A DNA stretch of 64,000 nt. It comes from Mesorhizobium sp. SOD10. GTDB taxonomy: Bacteria > Pseudomonadota > Alphaproteobacteria > Rhizobiales > Rhizobiaceae. The notes below the pieces were generated by a model. The model did not search any database and was not told the origin of the DNA. It saw only the letters and a program-made list of their open reading frames with translations. The DNA lies in contig CCNA01000034.1 in assembly GCA_000824805.1 (NCBI GenBank), positions 930,001 to 994,000 on the forward strand, in the 5' to 3' direction. The stretch's first letter is position 1, and the number at the start of each line of letters is the position of its first letter. This document shows, in pieces, positions 20,667 through 29,903 of this stretch. Both the position numbers and the translations under genes were made by a program.

Positions 20667-21176
20667 TCAGGCGCCTTGGATAGCGATTGCCGTGGTCAGC
20701 AAGATCAGGCTGAGCATCGCCAAAGCAGCGCGGACGACGTGCGAGAGTTCCCACCGGTTGCGAAGTGCTGTCCATTCTTGGGTCGGCGGAAGCGAAGCTC
20801 CGTCGCTACCTTCGGCGGCGAAGAATCGCTGCGCCGGCGCGTTCAATTTCACGTCCTGCAGCCAGTGTTTGTTGATCGGCTGGGTCATGAGCCAGAAGAC
20901 AAGCTGCATTGCGAGGAGCGCGGCCAAGGCGCCGGCGATCAGCCAGCTTTGGATCGGGCCACTCGACGCCGGCATCAGCGCAAACGTCGCAAGGATTCCC
21001 CCGACCTCCGCGATGCCCCCTCCAATCGTGAAACCCGGGTAGTAGATCCGTTGGACAACGAAATACTCTTGCCTAGCGAGCCTCAATTTGCCCGGCAGCT
21101 CCAGCGCGTGGGAGAGCGCCATAGCCATCGCACCCGCCACAAGAATGACGGTCAGAACCTCCAGAAAGACATACAT
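20667..21176 (-). CDS. DUF1772-like small membrane protein
   Basis: 169 residues with four hydrophobic helices (near residues 5-25, 50-70, 80-100 and 148-168). A polar loop before the last helix reads EWTALRNRWELSHVVRAALAML, which fits the Arg/Trp/His-containing pattern of the DUF1772 (anthrone-oxygenase-like) family. The biochemical role in bacteria is unknown. It is divergent from the HAD/ATPase fusion gene, with a 240-base gap holding no other gene. Confidence 0.65.
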   Translation of the reverse strand: MYVFLEVLTVILVAGAMAMALSHALELPGKLRLARQEYFVVQRIYYPGFTIGGGIAEVGGILATFALMPASSGPIQSWLIAGALAALLAMQLVFWLMTQPINKHWLQDVKLNAPAQRFFAAEGSDGASLPPTQEWTALRNRWELSHVVRAALAMLSLILLTTAIAIQGA

Positions 21177-21416
21177 CGGATCGGCCTCTCACTCCGGCCT
21201 GGTGCTTGTTGCAGAAGCAAGGTCGTTAAGACCGAACGTGATCCTGCTGACCGGGTTCCCATCGGCGCATGCTTCAATTCCGTTGGGTGGCGTGCTGGAT
21301 ACGTCGTGAGCTGGGCGAAACGCCGCGATCGTAGCGAAGCGGAGCCTCAGCCTAAACCTTTTCCGGCGACAGGCGTTGTTCATTCCAGACGGATCGGCAC
21401 GGAGAGGTTCGACCAA

Positions 21417-23129
21417 ATGTATTTCATGGCATTGGCTACCGATTATGACGGCACGCTGGCGCATGATGGCCTGGTCGCGGCCAGCACGGTCTCGGCACTG
21501 GAGAAGCTGAAGAAATCCGGGCGCAAGCTCATCCTCGTCACCGGCCGCGAACTGCCCGACCTCAAGGAGGTGTTTCGCGAGCTCCCCTTGTTCGACAAGG
21601 TCGTGGCGGAGAACGGCGCGCTGATCTACACGCCGGCCAGCGAGGAAGAACGCACGATTTCGCCCTCGCCTTCCTCCGATCTCATCGACAAGCTCAAGAA
21701 GCGCGGCGTGAAGCCGCTCTCGGTCGGCCGTTCGATCGTCGCCACCTGGGAGCCGCACCAGGCGACCGTGCTGGACGTCATCAAGAAGCTAGGGCTGGAG
21801 CTGGAGATCATCTTCAACAAGGGCGCGGTGATGATCCTGCCTTCCGGCGTCAACAAGGCGACCGGGCTGGCGGCGGCGCTCGACGACCTGAAGCTGTCGC
21901 CGCACAATGTCGTGGGCGTCGGCGACGCCGAAAACGACCACGCCTTCCTCAGGGCCTCCGGCTGCAGCGTCGCGGTGGCCAACGCATTGCCCGCCGTAAA
22001 GGAGACGGCAGACCTCGTCACCAAGGAGGCGCGCGGCAAGGGCGTCGAGGAGCTGATCCGCAAACTGATCAAGCGCGATCACCTCACTGCCAAAAAGCGC
22101 TTGGGCGGCGTGCTGCTCGGAACCTCGCGCGGCAAGGACATCTATTTGTCGCCGATGGAAACAGTGCTGATCGCCGGTAGCTCGGGCATCGGCAAATCGA
22201 CGCTGGCCACGGCGCTCACCGAACGGCTGGTCGAAAAGGGGCTGCAGTTCTGCATTTTCGACCCCGAGGGCGACTATGACGGACTGAAGGGCGCAGTGCC
22301 GCTCGGCAACGGCTCAACCGCCCCGAACAAGGAGCAATTGCTGGAACTGATCGAGAAGCCCCAGACCAATGTCGTGGTCAATGGCCTGGCGCTGAAAGTC
22401 GATGAGCGGCCCGATTTTTTCGCCGAATTGCTGCCCGGCCTCGGCAATGTCCGCTATCGCACGGCGAGGCCGCACTGGCTGATCATCGACGAGGCGCATC
22501 ATTTGATGCCCAAGCGGCGCGGAGACACGCGATCGGTGCTTTCGATCGAGCTGCCCGGCACGGTGCTGATCACCGTCCACCCCGAAGCGATTTCGACCGA
22601 TGCGCTCGGCCTGGTAACGGCGGTGATCGCGCTTGGTCCCAAGGCGAAGGGCGTAATCAAGACCTTCTGCAAGGAAACCGGGCTCCAGGCGCCAAAGGAC
22701 ATTCCATCGCCCAAGGGCGACCGGGTGCTGTTCTGGCGCCCGCACGATGGCAAGAAGCCGTTCACAGTCAAGGCGATCGAGCCCGACCAGTCGCTGAAGC
22801 GGCACAGCCGCAAATATGCCGAAGGCGAGCTCGACGAGGCCGGCAGCTTCTATTTCACCGGGCCGAAGAAGGCGATGAACCTCAGAGCCCACAACCTCAT
22901 CATCTTCGCGCAGATGGCGGAAGGCATCGACGACAAGACATGGGAATACCATTTGCGCGCCGGCGATTATTCTAAGTGGTTCCGCCAGCAGATCAGGGAC
23001 AAAGACCTCGCCCGAGAAACGGCAGAGGCGGAGAAGAACAAGGCATTGTCGGCTGACGAGAGCCGCAAGCTGGTGATCGACGCCGTGCGCCGCCGCTATA
23101 CGGCGCCGGCGACCGCTCCGGAGGAATAG
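21417..23129 (+). CDS. Fusion of a HAD-IIB phosphatase and a HerA/DUF87-like P-loop ATPase
   Basis: 570 residues in two clear halves. Residues 1-215: HAD hydrolase with nucleophile motif DYDGTL (D9, D11), VTGRE (41-45), a conserved Lys in the cap-containing middle part, and GVGDAENDHAFL (167-178); the type IIB cap suggests a sugar-phosphate or similar small substrate. Residues 245-560: ATPase with Walker A AGSSGIGKST (253-262), FDPEGDYDGL (281-290; compare the DPxGEY motif of HerA/VirB4-type ATPases), and Walker B WLIIDEAHHLM (354-364). The C-terminal 60 residues are charged and helical. GGAGAGG precedes the ATG at 21417; a second ATG is three codons later. No helicase or nuclease partner (such as NurA) is adjacent, and the substrate is unknown. 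Confidence 0.85.
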   Translation: MYFMALATDYDGTLAHDGLVAASTVSALEKLKKSGRKLILVTGRELPDLKEVFRELPLFDKVVAENGALIYTPASEEERTISPSPSSDLIDKLKKRGVKPLSVGRSIVATWEPHQATVLDVIKKLGLELEIIFNKGAVMILPSGVNKATGLAAALDDLKLSPHNVVGVGDAENDHAFLRASGCSVAVANALPAVKETADLVTKEARGKGVEELIRKLIKRDHLTAKKRLGGVLLGTSRGKDIYLSPMETVLIAGSSGIGKSTLATALTERLVEKGLQFCIFDPEGDYDGLKGAVPLGNGSTAPNKEQLLELIEKPQTNVVVNGLALKVDERPDFFAELLPGLGNVRYRTARPHWLIIDEAHHLMPKRRGDTRSVLSIELPGTVLITVHPEAISTDALGLVTAVIALGPKAKGVIKTFCKETGLQAPKDIPSPKGDRVLFWRPHDGKKPFTVKAIEPDQSLKRHSRKYAEGELDEAGSFYFTGPKKAMNLRAHNLIIFAQMAEGIDDKTWEYHLRAGDYSKWFRQQIRDKDLARETAEAEKNKALSADESRKLVIDAVRRRYTAPATAPEE

Positions 23130-23169
23130 AACTGGTCGCTACGCCCCCACGGAAGCCGTGCGCCCGCGC

Positions 23170-26100
23170 TCAGCTCGCCTCGCGCATCGCTTCGGCCGCC
23201 TGCAGATCGACCGAGACCAGCTGGCTGACGCCCTGCTCGGCCATGGTGACGCCGAACAGCCGGTCCATGCGCGCCATGGTGATGGGGTTGTGGGTGATGA
23301 TGACGAAGCGCGTCTCGGTCGTCTTCGCCATCTCTTCCATCAGGTTGCAGAAGCGCTCGACATTGTGGTCGTCGAGCGGCGCGTCGACCTCGTCGAGCAC
23401 GCAGATCGGCGCCGGATTGGTGAGGAAGACGGCGAAGATCAGCGACATCGCCGTCAGCGCCTGTTCGCCGCCGGACAGCAAGGTCATGGTCTGCGGCTTC
23501 TTGCCGGGCGGCCGGGCGAGGATTTCCAGCCCCGCTTCGAGCGGGTCTTCCGACTCGATCAGTTGCAATTCGGCCGTGCCGCCGCCGAACAGATGCGAAA
23601 ACAGCCGCTGGAAATGGCCGTTGACCACCTCGAAGGCCGACAGCAGCCGTTCGCGGCCCTCGCGGTTGAGGTTCTGGATTGCCTGGCGCAGCTTGCGGAT
23701 CGCCTCGATGATGTCCTCGCGCTCGGAAACAATGGTTTCGAGCCGATCCGACAATTCCTTCTGCTCTTCCTCGGCGCGCAGGTTGACGGCGCCGAGCCGC
23801 TCGCGCTCGATCTTCAGCCGGTCGAGCTGGCGTTCGATCTCGGCCATGTCGGGCATCGGATCGTCGGCTTCGAGGCCGGTACGCTTGATGACGAGATGGG
23901 GCGGCGTGTTCAGCGCTTCCTGGATGCGCGCCTCGACCTCGGCGCGGCGCTCGTCGGCGGCGGTGAGCCGTTCCTCGGCCCGCACGCGGGTTTCGCGCGC
24001 TTCGGCGAGCGACTGGATGGCGGCGGTGGCCGCCTTGTCGAGCTCGGCCTGCTTGTTCTCCGCCTCCTGCAGGCGGTCGCTCGCCGCCTGGCGCAGCGCC
24101 TCGGCCTCGGAAAGCTGGGTCAAGAGCGCGCGGCGCTTGGCGTCGATCTCGTCGGGCGCGTCGGCCAGCCGCTCGCGCTCGGCCTCGGCTTCCGCCTTGC
24201 GCTCGCCGAGGGCTGCGATCTGCGTCGAGGCATTTTCGGCGCGCTCCAGCCAGTTCTTGCGCTCGGCGCCGATGGCGTCGAGCCGGCGCATGCGCGCCTC
24301 GGCCTCGCGCCGCAGGCCCTCATGCACGGCGCGCGCATCGGCAAGGGTGGCGCGATCGCGCGAGACATTGGCGGAAGCCTGTTCGAGCTGCAGCTGGAGA
24401 TCGCCAAGATCGGGTGCGTCCTTCAGCATCTCCTCGGCTTCGAGGAAGGCGGCCTGCGTCTCCTCATGGCTGTCGACGATGCGCGCACGCGCTTCGTCCA
24501 GAGCAGCGCGGCGGCTCACCAGCTCGCCGCCGGCCTTCTCGGCCTCGGCCAGCGCGTTGCGGGCGGCATCCAGCGCATGCTGAGCATCGCGGCCGGCCTG
24601 ACGTGCATTGCGCTCGGCCTCGCTTGCCTGGCGCATCGCCTGCTCGGCGCGCGCCAGCGCTTCCTCCGCCTCGCGCACGACGCGCGTCGCCTGCACGGCC
24701 TCGGCATCGAGCTCGGCCAGACGGTTCTTCTGCGCCAGCCGCTGGGCGGCGGCGGTCGGGGCGTCGGCGCTCGCGGACAGGCCGTCCCAGCGCCACAACG
24801 CGCCGTCGCGGCTCACCAGCCGCTGGCCGGGGGCCAACAATGCTTGAAGCCGGCGACCGTGGGCGGCGTCGACGATGCCGATCTGAGCCAAGCGGCGGGC
24901 AAGCTGCGCCGGCGCGCGCACGACGCTGGCAAGGCTCTTCACACCCTCGGGGAGCGCCGCATCGCCGGGCTGAATTGCGCTTTCGCCCCAATGCACCGGT
25001 GCGCTGCGGTCGAGCGGAACGTCGAGGTCCTCGCCCAATGCCGCACCCAGCGCCGTCTCATAGCCGCGCTCGACGCTGATCTGCTCCAGCACCGACGGGA
25101 AGAGATCGCCGCTCGCGGCATTGAGGATCTTCGCCAGCGTGCGTGCCTCGGTCTCGATACGCGCCAGTTCCGCTCTTGCATCCTGCAGCGGAGGCCTTGC
25201 GGCGCTTTCGGCGGCGCGCGCCTCCGCGACCGCCTGCTCGGCGGCGATGGCGCCGGCCTCGCTCTCTTCCAGCCGGGCAAGCGCATCCTCGACCAGAAGC
25301 CGCTTTTCGGCTGGATCGGGCAGACCTGAAATGCGTGCGACGATGTCGGAAAGCTCGCGGTCGACCTCGGCAAGCTGACGGGCGAAGCGGTCGCGGCGCT
25401 CGGCGGTCTCTCGCAGGCTGCGCTCGATCTGATGGCGCGAGGCAGCCGCCTCGGCGCGTTCGGCGGTCAGCGCGGCAAGTCTTGCCTCGCTCTGCGACAG
25501 CGTCGCGCCGGCCCGTTCGAAGGCGGCGCGCGTGGTCGCCTCGCGCTCGGCGGCGCCGGCATTGTCCGAGTTGAGCTCGGCCTCCTCGGCGCGCAGGCGT
25601 TCCAGGATATCGGCATTGTCGCGCACCATCCGCTCCTCGCGGGCGATGTCGGCATCGAGCTGCTGCAGGCGGCGTTCGAGCTCGGCCTGCCGCGAGCGGA
25701 TGCGGCCGGCCTCTTCCTCGATCTGGGTCTTGGCGATCGACAGGCGCTGGAAGGCCGCGGCCGCGGCGGCTTCCGCGTCGCGCAAATCCGGCAGCCGCTG
25801 CGCGGCGATGCCCTGCTCTCTTGCCGCGGCCATCTGGGCCGCGGCGCGGTCGCCGACCAGCGTGGTGGCGACGGCGAGCGCCGAGCGCGCCTCGCCTTCC
25901 TGGGTCTTGGCCAGCGTCCAGCGCAGGTGCAGAAGCGTCGCTTCCGCCTTGCGGATATCGGCCGACAGGTTCTTGAAGCGCGAAGCCTGGCGCGCCTGGC
26001 GCTTCAGGCTGTCGATCTGGCCTTCCAATTCGCCGACGACGTCGTCCAGGCGCTCGAGATTCTGCTCGGCCGCCTTGAGCCGAAGCTCCGCCTCGTGCCG

Positions 26101-26628
26101 GCGCGTGTGCAGGCCGGAGATGCCGGCTGCCTCTTCCAGCAACGCGCGGCGGGCTTGCGGCTTTGCCTGGATCAGCTCGCCGATGCGGCCCTGGCCGACC
26201 ATGGAGGGCGAGCGCGCGCCGGTCGACTGGTCGGCGAACAGAAGCTGCACGTCCTTGGCGCGCGCTTCCTTGCCGTTGATGCGGTAGAGCGAGCCGGCCT
26301 CGCGCTCGATGCGACGCGACACCTGCAACTCATCGGCATCGTTGAAGGCGGCGGGCGCCGTGCGGTCGGTGTTGTCGAGAAAAAGCGTGACTTCGGCGGT
26401 GTTGCGGGCGGGCCTTGTGCCGGAGCCGGAGAAGATCACGTCGTCCATGCCGGACGCGCGCATGTTCTTATAGGAGCTTTCGCCCATCACCCAGCGCAAA
26501 GCTTCGACGAGATTCGACTTGCCGCAGCCGTTCGGCCCGACAATGCCGGTCAACCCGCGTTCGATGACGAACTCGCCGGGCTCGACGAAGGATTTGAAAC
26601 CGAGGAGGCGAAGGCGCGAAAATTTCAT
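23170..26628 (-). CDS. smc: Chromosome segregation protein SMC
   Basis: 1152 residues, the full length for bacterial SMC. Head: MKFSRLRLLGFKSFVEPGEF and Walker A VGPNGCGKSNLVEALRWVMGE; long heptad-rich coiled coils with many Glu/Arg/Ala; a hinge domain around residues 515-650; second coil; then the ABC signature LLSGGEQALTAMSLIFAVF and Walker B PICVLDEVDAPLDDHN. Works with ScpA/ScpB (not in this window) as condensin loaded at parS sites. It follows the DsbA-like gene by 63 bases on the same strand, an order common in rhizobia and relatives. Confidence 0.98.
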   Translation of the reverse strand: MKFSRLRLLGFKSFVEPGEFVIERGLTGIVGPNGCGKSNLVEALRWVMGESSYKNMRASGMDDVIFSGSGTRPARNTAEVTLFLDNTDRTAPAAFNDADELQVSRRIEREAGSLYRINGKEARAKDVQLLFADQSTGARSPSMVGQGRIGELIQAKPQARRALLEEAAGISGLHTRRHEAELRLKAAEQNLERLDDVVGELEGQIDSLKRQARQASRFKNLSADIRKAEATLLHLRWTLAKTQEGEARSALAVATTLVGDRAAAQMAAAREQGIAAQRLPDLRDAEAAAAAAFQRLSIAKTQIEEEAGRIRSRQAELERRLQQLDADIAREERMVRDNADILERLRAEEAELNSDNAGAAEREATTRAAFERAGATLSQSEARLAALTAERAEAAASRHQIERSLRETAERRDRFARQLAEVDRELSDIVARISGLPDPAEKRLLVEDALARLEESEAGAIAAEQAVAEARAAESAARPPLQDARAELARIETEARTLAKILNAASGDLFPSVLEQISVERGYETALGAALGEDLDVPLDRSAPVHWGESAIQPGDAALPEGVKSLASVVRAPAQLARRLAQIGIVDAAHGRRLQALLAPGQRLVSRDGALWRWDGLSASADAPTAAAQRLAQKNRLAELDAEAVQATRVVREAEEALARAEQAMRQASEAERNARQAGRDAQHALDAARNALAEAEKAGGELVSRRAALDEARARIVDSHEETQAAFLEAEEMLKDAPDLGDLQLQLEQASANVSRDRATLADARAVHEGLRREAEARMRRLDAIGAERKNWLERAENASTQIAALGERKAEAEAERERLADAPDEIDAKRRALLTQLSEAEALRQAASDRLQEAENKQAELDKAATAAIQSLAEARETRVRAEERLTAADERRAEVEARIQEALNTPPHLVIKRTGLEADDPMPDMAEIERQLDRLKIERERLGAVNLRAEEEQKELSDRLETIVSEREDIIEAIRKLRQAIQNLNREGRERLLSAFEVVNGHFQRLFSHLFGGGTAELQLIESEDPLEAGLEILARPPGKKPQTMTLLSGGEQALTAMSLIFAVFLTNPAPICVLDEVDAPLDDHNVERFCNLMEEMAKTTETRFVIITHNPITMARMDRLFGVTMAEQGVSQLVSVDLQAAEAMREAS

Positions 26629-26691
26629 TCGCGCCGACCCACACTACAGGCCATGGCGCCGAAGCCGGACCGCTTCGGCGCGGCCTGGATG

Positions 26692-27438
26692 TCAGAGCAG
26701 AGGGTCGATGATGGCCGACATTTCCTCAATCGACATCGCCCCCTTGTAGGTCTTTCCGTTGATGAAGAAGGTCGGCGTCGAGTCGACCTTGAACTCGTCC
26801 GCTCCACGTTTCTGGACTGCTCTCACATCGTCCAGAAGCTTCTGGTCCGTCAAGCAGGCCTCGAAGGACTCCTGTGTAAAACCGGCCAGCTTGGAGATCT
26901 GCAGCAGCGCTTCCTTGGTGTTGTTGACGCCAACCCAGCTCGGCTGCTGCTTGAACAGCACATCGACCATGGCGAAGTAGTTGTCCTTGGAGCAGCGCGC
27001 CAGCATGAAGCCGGCCTCGGCGCTCGGGTCGAAGGGGAATTCGCGCAGGATATAGCGGACCTTACCGGTATCGATATACTTCTTCTTCAACTCAGGGAAC
27101 GTGGTGTCGTTGAAATGCGCGCAATGCGGGCAGGTCATCGAGGCGTACTCGACGATGGTGACCTTGGCATCGTCCTTGCCGAGCTGCTTGTCGGGCAATG
27201 CACCGGGCTTGAGCAATTCCGCCATGTCGACGGTGCCCTGCGCCTCGGGCACCTGAACTGCTGCCGGGGTGGCGGCCGGCTTGGCCGGCGTCGACGGGTC
27301 GGCAGGCTTCACGTCAGCCGCCTTCGCCTCCTCGCCGGAGTCGCTGCATGCGGCAAGCAGCGCCACCGCAGGAACAGCGGCCAGCGTGGTCAGAAGGTTT
27401 CTGCGGGACAGACTTTTGCCAAACGGGGCACGGTTCAT
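26692..27438 (-). CDS. DsbA-family thiol:disulfide lipoprotein
   Basis: 248 residues. The N-terminus has a Tat-like twin Arg (SLSRRNLLTTL) and a lipobox LLAAC, so it is probably a lipoprotein exported by Sec or Tat. After a low-complexity Ala/Pro linker comes a thioredoxin fold with the active site SMTCPHCAHF (CPHC, as in DsbA) and the cis-Pro loop STPTFFINGKTY. The inserted helical region is typical of DsbA/BdbD-like proteins. AGGTGA stands six bases before the ATG at 27438. It would oxidise periplasmic protein thiols; the partner DsbB is not in the window. Confidence 0.92.
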   Translation of the reverse strand: MNRAPFGKSLSRRNLLTTLAAVPAVALLAACSDSGEEAKAADVKPADPSTPAKPAATPAAVQVPEAQGTVDMAELLKPGALPDKQLGKDDAKVTIVEYASMTCPHCAHFNDTTFPELKKKYIDTGKVRYILREFPFDPSAEAGFMLARCSKDNYFAMVDVLFKQQPSWVGVNNTKEALLQISKLAGFTQESFEACLTDQKLLDDVRAVQKRGADEFKVDSTPTFFINGKTYKGAMSIEEMSAIIDPLL

Positions 27439-27592
27439 GCGAATCACCTGATATCGGTTGGATTTTGCAATGCAAGGGCTAGAAAAGGCGAGAGTTGGCG
27501 CGAATTAAGGCATCGCGATCCCCAATCCAATCGCGAAACTTGACCATAAGCATCACGAATGCGCGAGATTGGTGACGCATTCATGACGCTTC

Positions 27593-28102
27593 TTACGACC
27601 CTTTCGCCTTCCTTTCACCCATAATTGTGGCGCCGAGCCGCTCCAGCGAAGCGCGCAGGCCGTCGTCCTCGATCTTGCCGACCAGATGCGAAAGCTTCGA
27701 TTTCTCCGCCTCGCTCAAGGGTCGCGGCGCCGGCTTTGGCCGCGCCTTTTGCGAAAGCACCGGTTTCTGCAGGATCTTGATGCGGCCGATCGCGTTGAAA
27801 CCCAGGAAGGCGTTCACGCGGTTGATGACCTCGCCGGCCTCGTGCTGCAAATGCAGCGCCGCCATGCCTTCGCAGGCGATGATCAGCGTCGCCGGCTCGA
27901 ACGGATCGTCTTCATGCAGGCGGCGCGGCCATTGGATCTTCTCCGGCCGTGAATGGGTAGCGAGCCGCGGCCCGGCGATTTCTTCCCAGGACTGCACCAG
28001 CCCGATCGAGATGCCGGCGCGCTTCTTCAGCACCGGATCGAGGATCTCGGTCGCGAGATCGCTCACCGGAACGGGATTGCCGAGGGGCCTTTTCCCTGCC
28101 AT
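27593..28102 (-). CDS. DciA/DUF721-family protein
   Basis: 169 residues with the DUF721 domain: LVQSWEEIAGPRLATHSRPEKI, LIIACEGMAALHLQHEAGEVINRVNAFLG and IGRIKILQKP. Members include DciA, the predicted loader of the replicative helicase DnaB in bacteria without DnaC/DnaI; that role is inferred from the family. A helical C-terminal extension (SEAEKSKLSHLVGKIEDDGLRASLERLG) follows the domain. Start ATG after GGAG. It is divergent from mutY with only 32 bases between the start codons. Confidence 0.85.
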   Translation of the reverse strand: MAGKRPLGNPVPVSDLATEILDPVLKKRAGISIGLVQSWEEIAGPRLATHSRPEKIQWPRRLHEDDPFEPATLIIACEGMAALHLQHEAGEVINRVNAFLGFNAIGRIKILQKPVLSQKARPKPAPRPLSEAEKSKLSHLVGKIEDDGLRASLERLGATIMGERKAKGS

Positions 28103-28134
28103 GTGCGTTCTCCAGTCCCCAGTTCGTCCGATCA

Positions 28135-29259
28135 ATGGCACCGCTAAACCAGACCCGCAAGGCATCATATGAGTCCGCGTCCGGCGATACGGGCATCGCG
28201 TCCCGCCTGCTCGCCTGGTATGACGCTCACCATCGCGACCTGCCCTGGCGCGTCACGCCCGGGGCGTTCGCCCGTGGAATCAGGCCCGATCCCTATCGTG
28301 TCTGGATGTCCGAGGTCATGCTGCAGCAGACCACGGTCGAGGCGGTGAAAGCCTATTTCCGCAACTTCGTCGAGAAATGGCCGACCGTCGAGGCGCTGGC
28401 GGCGGCGCCCGCCGAGGACGTGATGAAGGCCTGGGCCGGGCTCGGCTATTATTCCAGGGCGCGCAACCTGAAAGCCTGCGCCGACCTCGTGGCGCTGCGA
28501 GGCGGCCGCTTTCCCGACACCGAGGCGGGCCTGCGCGAACTGCCGGGGATCGGCGCCTATACGGCGGCGGCGATTGCGGCGATCGCCTTCGACAGGCCGT
28601 CGGCGGTCGTCGACGGCAATGTCGAGCGGGTCCTGACCCGGCTTTATTCGATCGAAACGCCGCTCAGCGAAGCGAAAGCCGAAATCCGCGCACTTGTGGA
28701 GAAGCTGGTGCCGCAGACACGGCCGGGCGACTTCGCCCAGGCGATGATGGACCTTGGCGCGACGATCTGCACGCCGAAGCGGCCGCGCTGCATGCTGTGC
28801 CCGATCCGCGAGGGTTGCAGCGCCATCCTCAGCGGCGACCCGGAACGTTTCCCGGTCCGCCTGCCGAAAGATGACAAGCCGCTGCGCAAGGGTGCGGCCT
28901 TCGTCGCCGAGCGCGACGACGGCGCCATCCTGCTGCGCAAGCGGCCGGAGAAGGGCCTGCTCGGCGGCATGACCGAGGTGCCGACCACCGGCTGGACGGC
29001 GCGGGTCGACGGCGCCACCACGGCCGAGGCCGCACCTTTTGCCGCCGATTGGCGGCCTGCCGGGCAGATCGGACATGTCTTCACCCATTTCGCGCTCGAA
29101 CTTGAAATCTTCCATGCCCACATCAAGGGCGACGCGCCGGACGGACATTTCTGGTCGCTCGCCCATGAAATTTCCGGGGAAGCGCTGCCCACCGTCATGA
29201 AAAAGGTAATCGAAGCGGCGATACCGGGCGCGACCAAGAAACCGAAAGGCATGCAATGA
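28135..29259 (+). CDS. mutY: A/G-specific adenine glycosylase MutY
   Basis: 374 residues. Removes adenine misincorporated opposite 8-oxoguanine. Catalytic domain: LPWR near the N-terminus, EVMLQQTTVEAVKAYF with the catalytic Glu, helix-hairpin-helix LRELPGIGAYTAAAIAAIAF followed by VDGNVERVLTRLY with the catalytic Asp, and the iron-sulfur cluster Cys set CTPKRPRCMLCPIREGC. The C-terminal NUDIX-like domain (ILLRKRPEKGLLGGMTEVP) recognises 8-oxoG. The start lies so close to the divergent dciA start that the promoters must overlap, or the true start is slightly downstream. Confidence 0.97.
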   Translation: MAPLNQTRKASYESASGDTGIASRLLAWYDAHHRDLPWRVTPGAFARGIRPDPYRVWMSEVMLQQTTVEAVKAYFRNFVEKWPTVEALAAAPAEDVMKAWAGLGYYSRARNLKACADLVALRGGRFPDTEAGLRELPGIGAYTAAAIAAIAFDRPSAVVDGNVERVLTRLYSIETPLSEAKAEIRALVEKLVPQTRPGDFAQAMMDLGATICTPKRPRCMLCPIREGCSAILSGDPERFPVRLPKDDKPLRKGAAFVAERDDGAILLRKRPEKGLLGGMTEVPTTGWTARVDGATTAEAAPFAADWRPAGQIGHVFTHFALELEIFHAHIKGDAPDGHFWSLAHEISGEALPTVMKKVIEAAIPGATKKPKGMQ

Positions 29260-29867
29260 CCGAAATCCGCCATATCGTGTTCGACATCGGCAAGGTGCTG
29301 GTCCATTACGATCCGGACATCCCGTTCAGCCGCCTGATCCCGGACGCCGGGGAGCGGAAATGGTTCTTCGACAATGTCTGCACCAGCGCCTGGAACCTCG
29401 AGCAGGACCGTGGCCGGACCTGGGAGGAAGCAGAGTCATTGCTGATCGCCGAGCATCCCGGCCATGCCGAGAACATCCGCAATTTCCGCCGCTACTGGCA
29501 CGACATGGTGCCGCACGCCTATGACGACAGCGTCGCGCTGCTCGAAAGCCTGATCGATGACGGCCATGACGTGACGCTGCTCACCAACTGGGCCTCGGAC
29601 ACGTTCCGCGAAGCCCGGGCCCGTTTTCCGTTCCTGGAAAAGCCGCGCGGCATCACCGTCTCCGGCGATATCGGCCTGATCAAGCCGGACCGTGCCATCT
29701 ACGACCATCACGTCGCGTCGTTCGGGCTCGATCCGGCGGCGTCTTTGTTCATCGACGACAGCCAGAAGAATGTCGACGGCGCCAAGGCCGCCGGCTGGCA
29801 GGCGGTGCTGTTCACCGACGCCGGGACGCTTAAAGCGGATCTCGAACGGCTCGGGATTTCCGCTTGA
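29256..29867 (+). CDS. HAD-superfamily phosphatase (YihX-like)
   Basis: 203 residues. HAD motifs: HIVFDIGKVLVHYD, LLTNWASDTF (motif II Thr/Asn), GLIKPDRAIYDHH (motif III Lys) and SLFIDDSQKNVDGAKAAGW (motif IV Asp pair). The first motif has DxG in place of DxD, as in the YihX/epoxide-hydrolase-like subgroup. Start overlaps the mutY stop (ATGA), so the two are co-translated; this may be a nucleotide- or sugar-phosphate phosphatase, but the substrate is unknown. Confidence 0.88.
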   Translation: MTEIRHIVFDIGKVLVHYDPDIPFSRLIPDAGERKWFFDNVCTSAWNLEQDRGRTWEEAESLLIAEHPGHAENIRNFRRYWHDMVPHAYDDSVALLESLIDDGHDVTLLTNWASDTFREARARFPFLEKPRGITVSGDIGLIKPDRAIYDHHVASFGLDPAASLFIDDSQKNVDGAKAAGWQAVLFTDAGTLKADLERLGISA

Positions 29868-29903
29868 ATTGAATCGCTTGCAGCGATCCGTTGAAGTGCT
29901 GAT

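Noticed and set aside
23158..25329. A long open frame antisense to smc (about 720 codons).
   Set aside because: It is the plus-strand shadow of a GC-rich coding region; composition is Arg/Leu/Gly/His-rich without any domain, while smc on the other strand is fully conserved. Similar antisense frames exist over ppdK and dxs.
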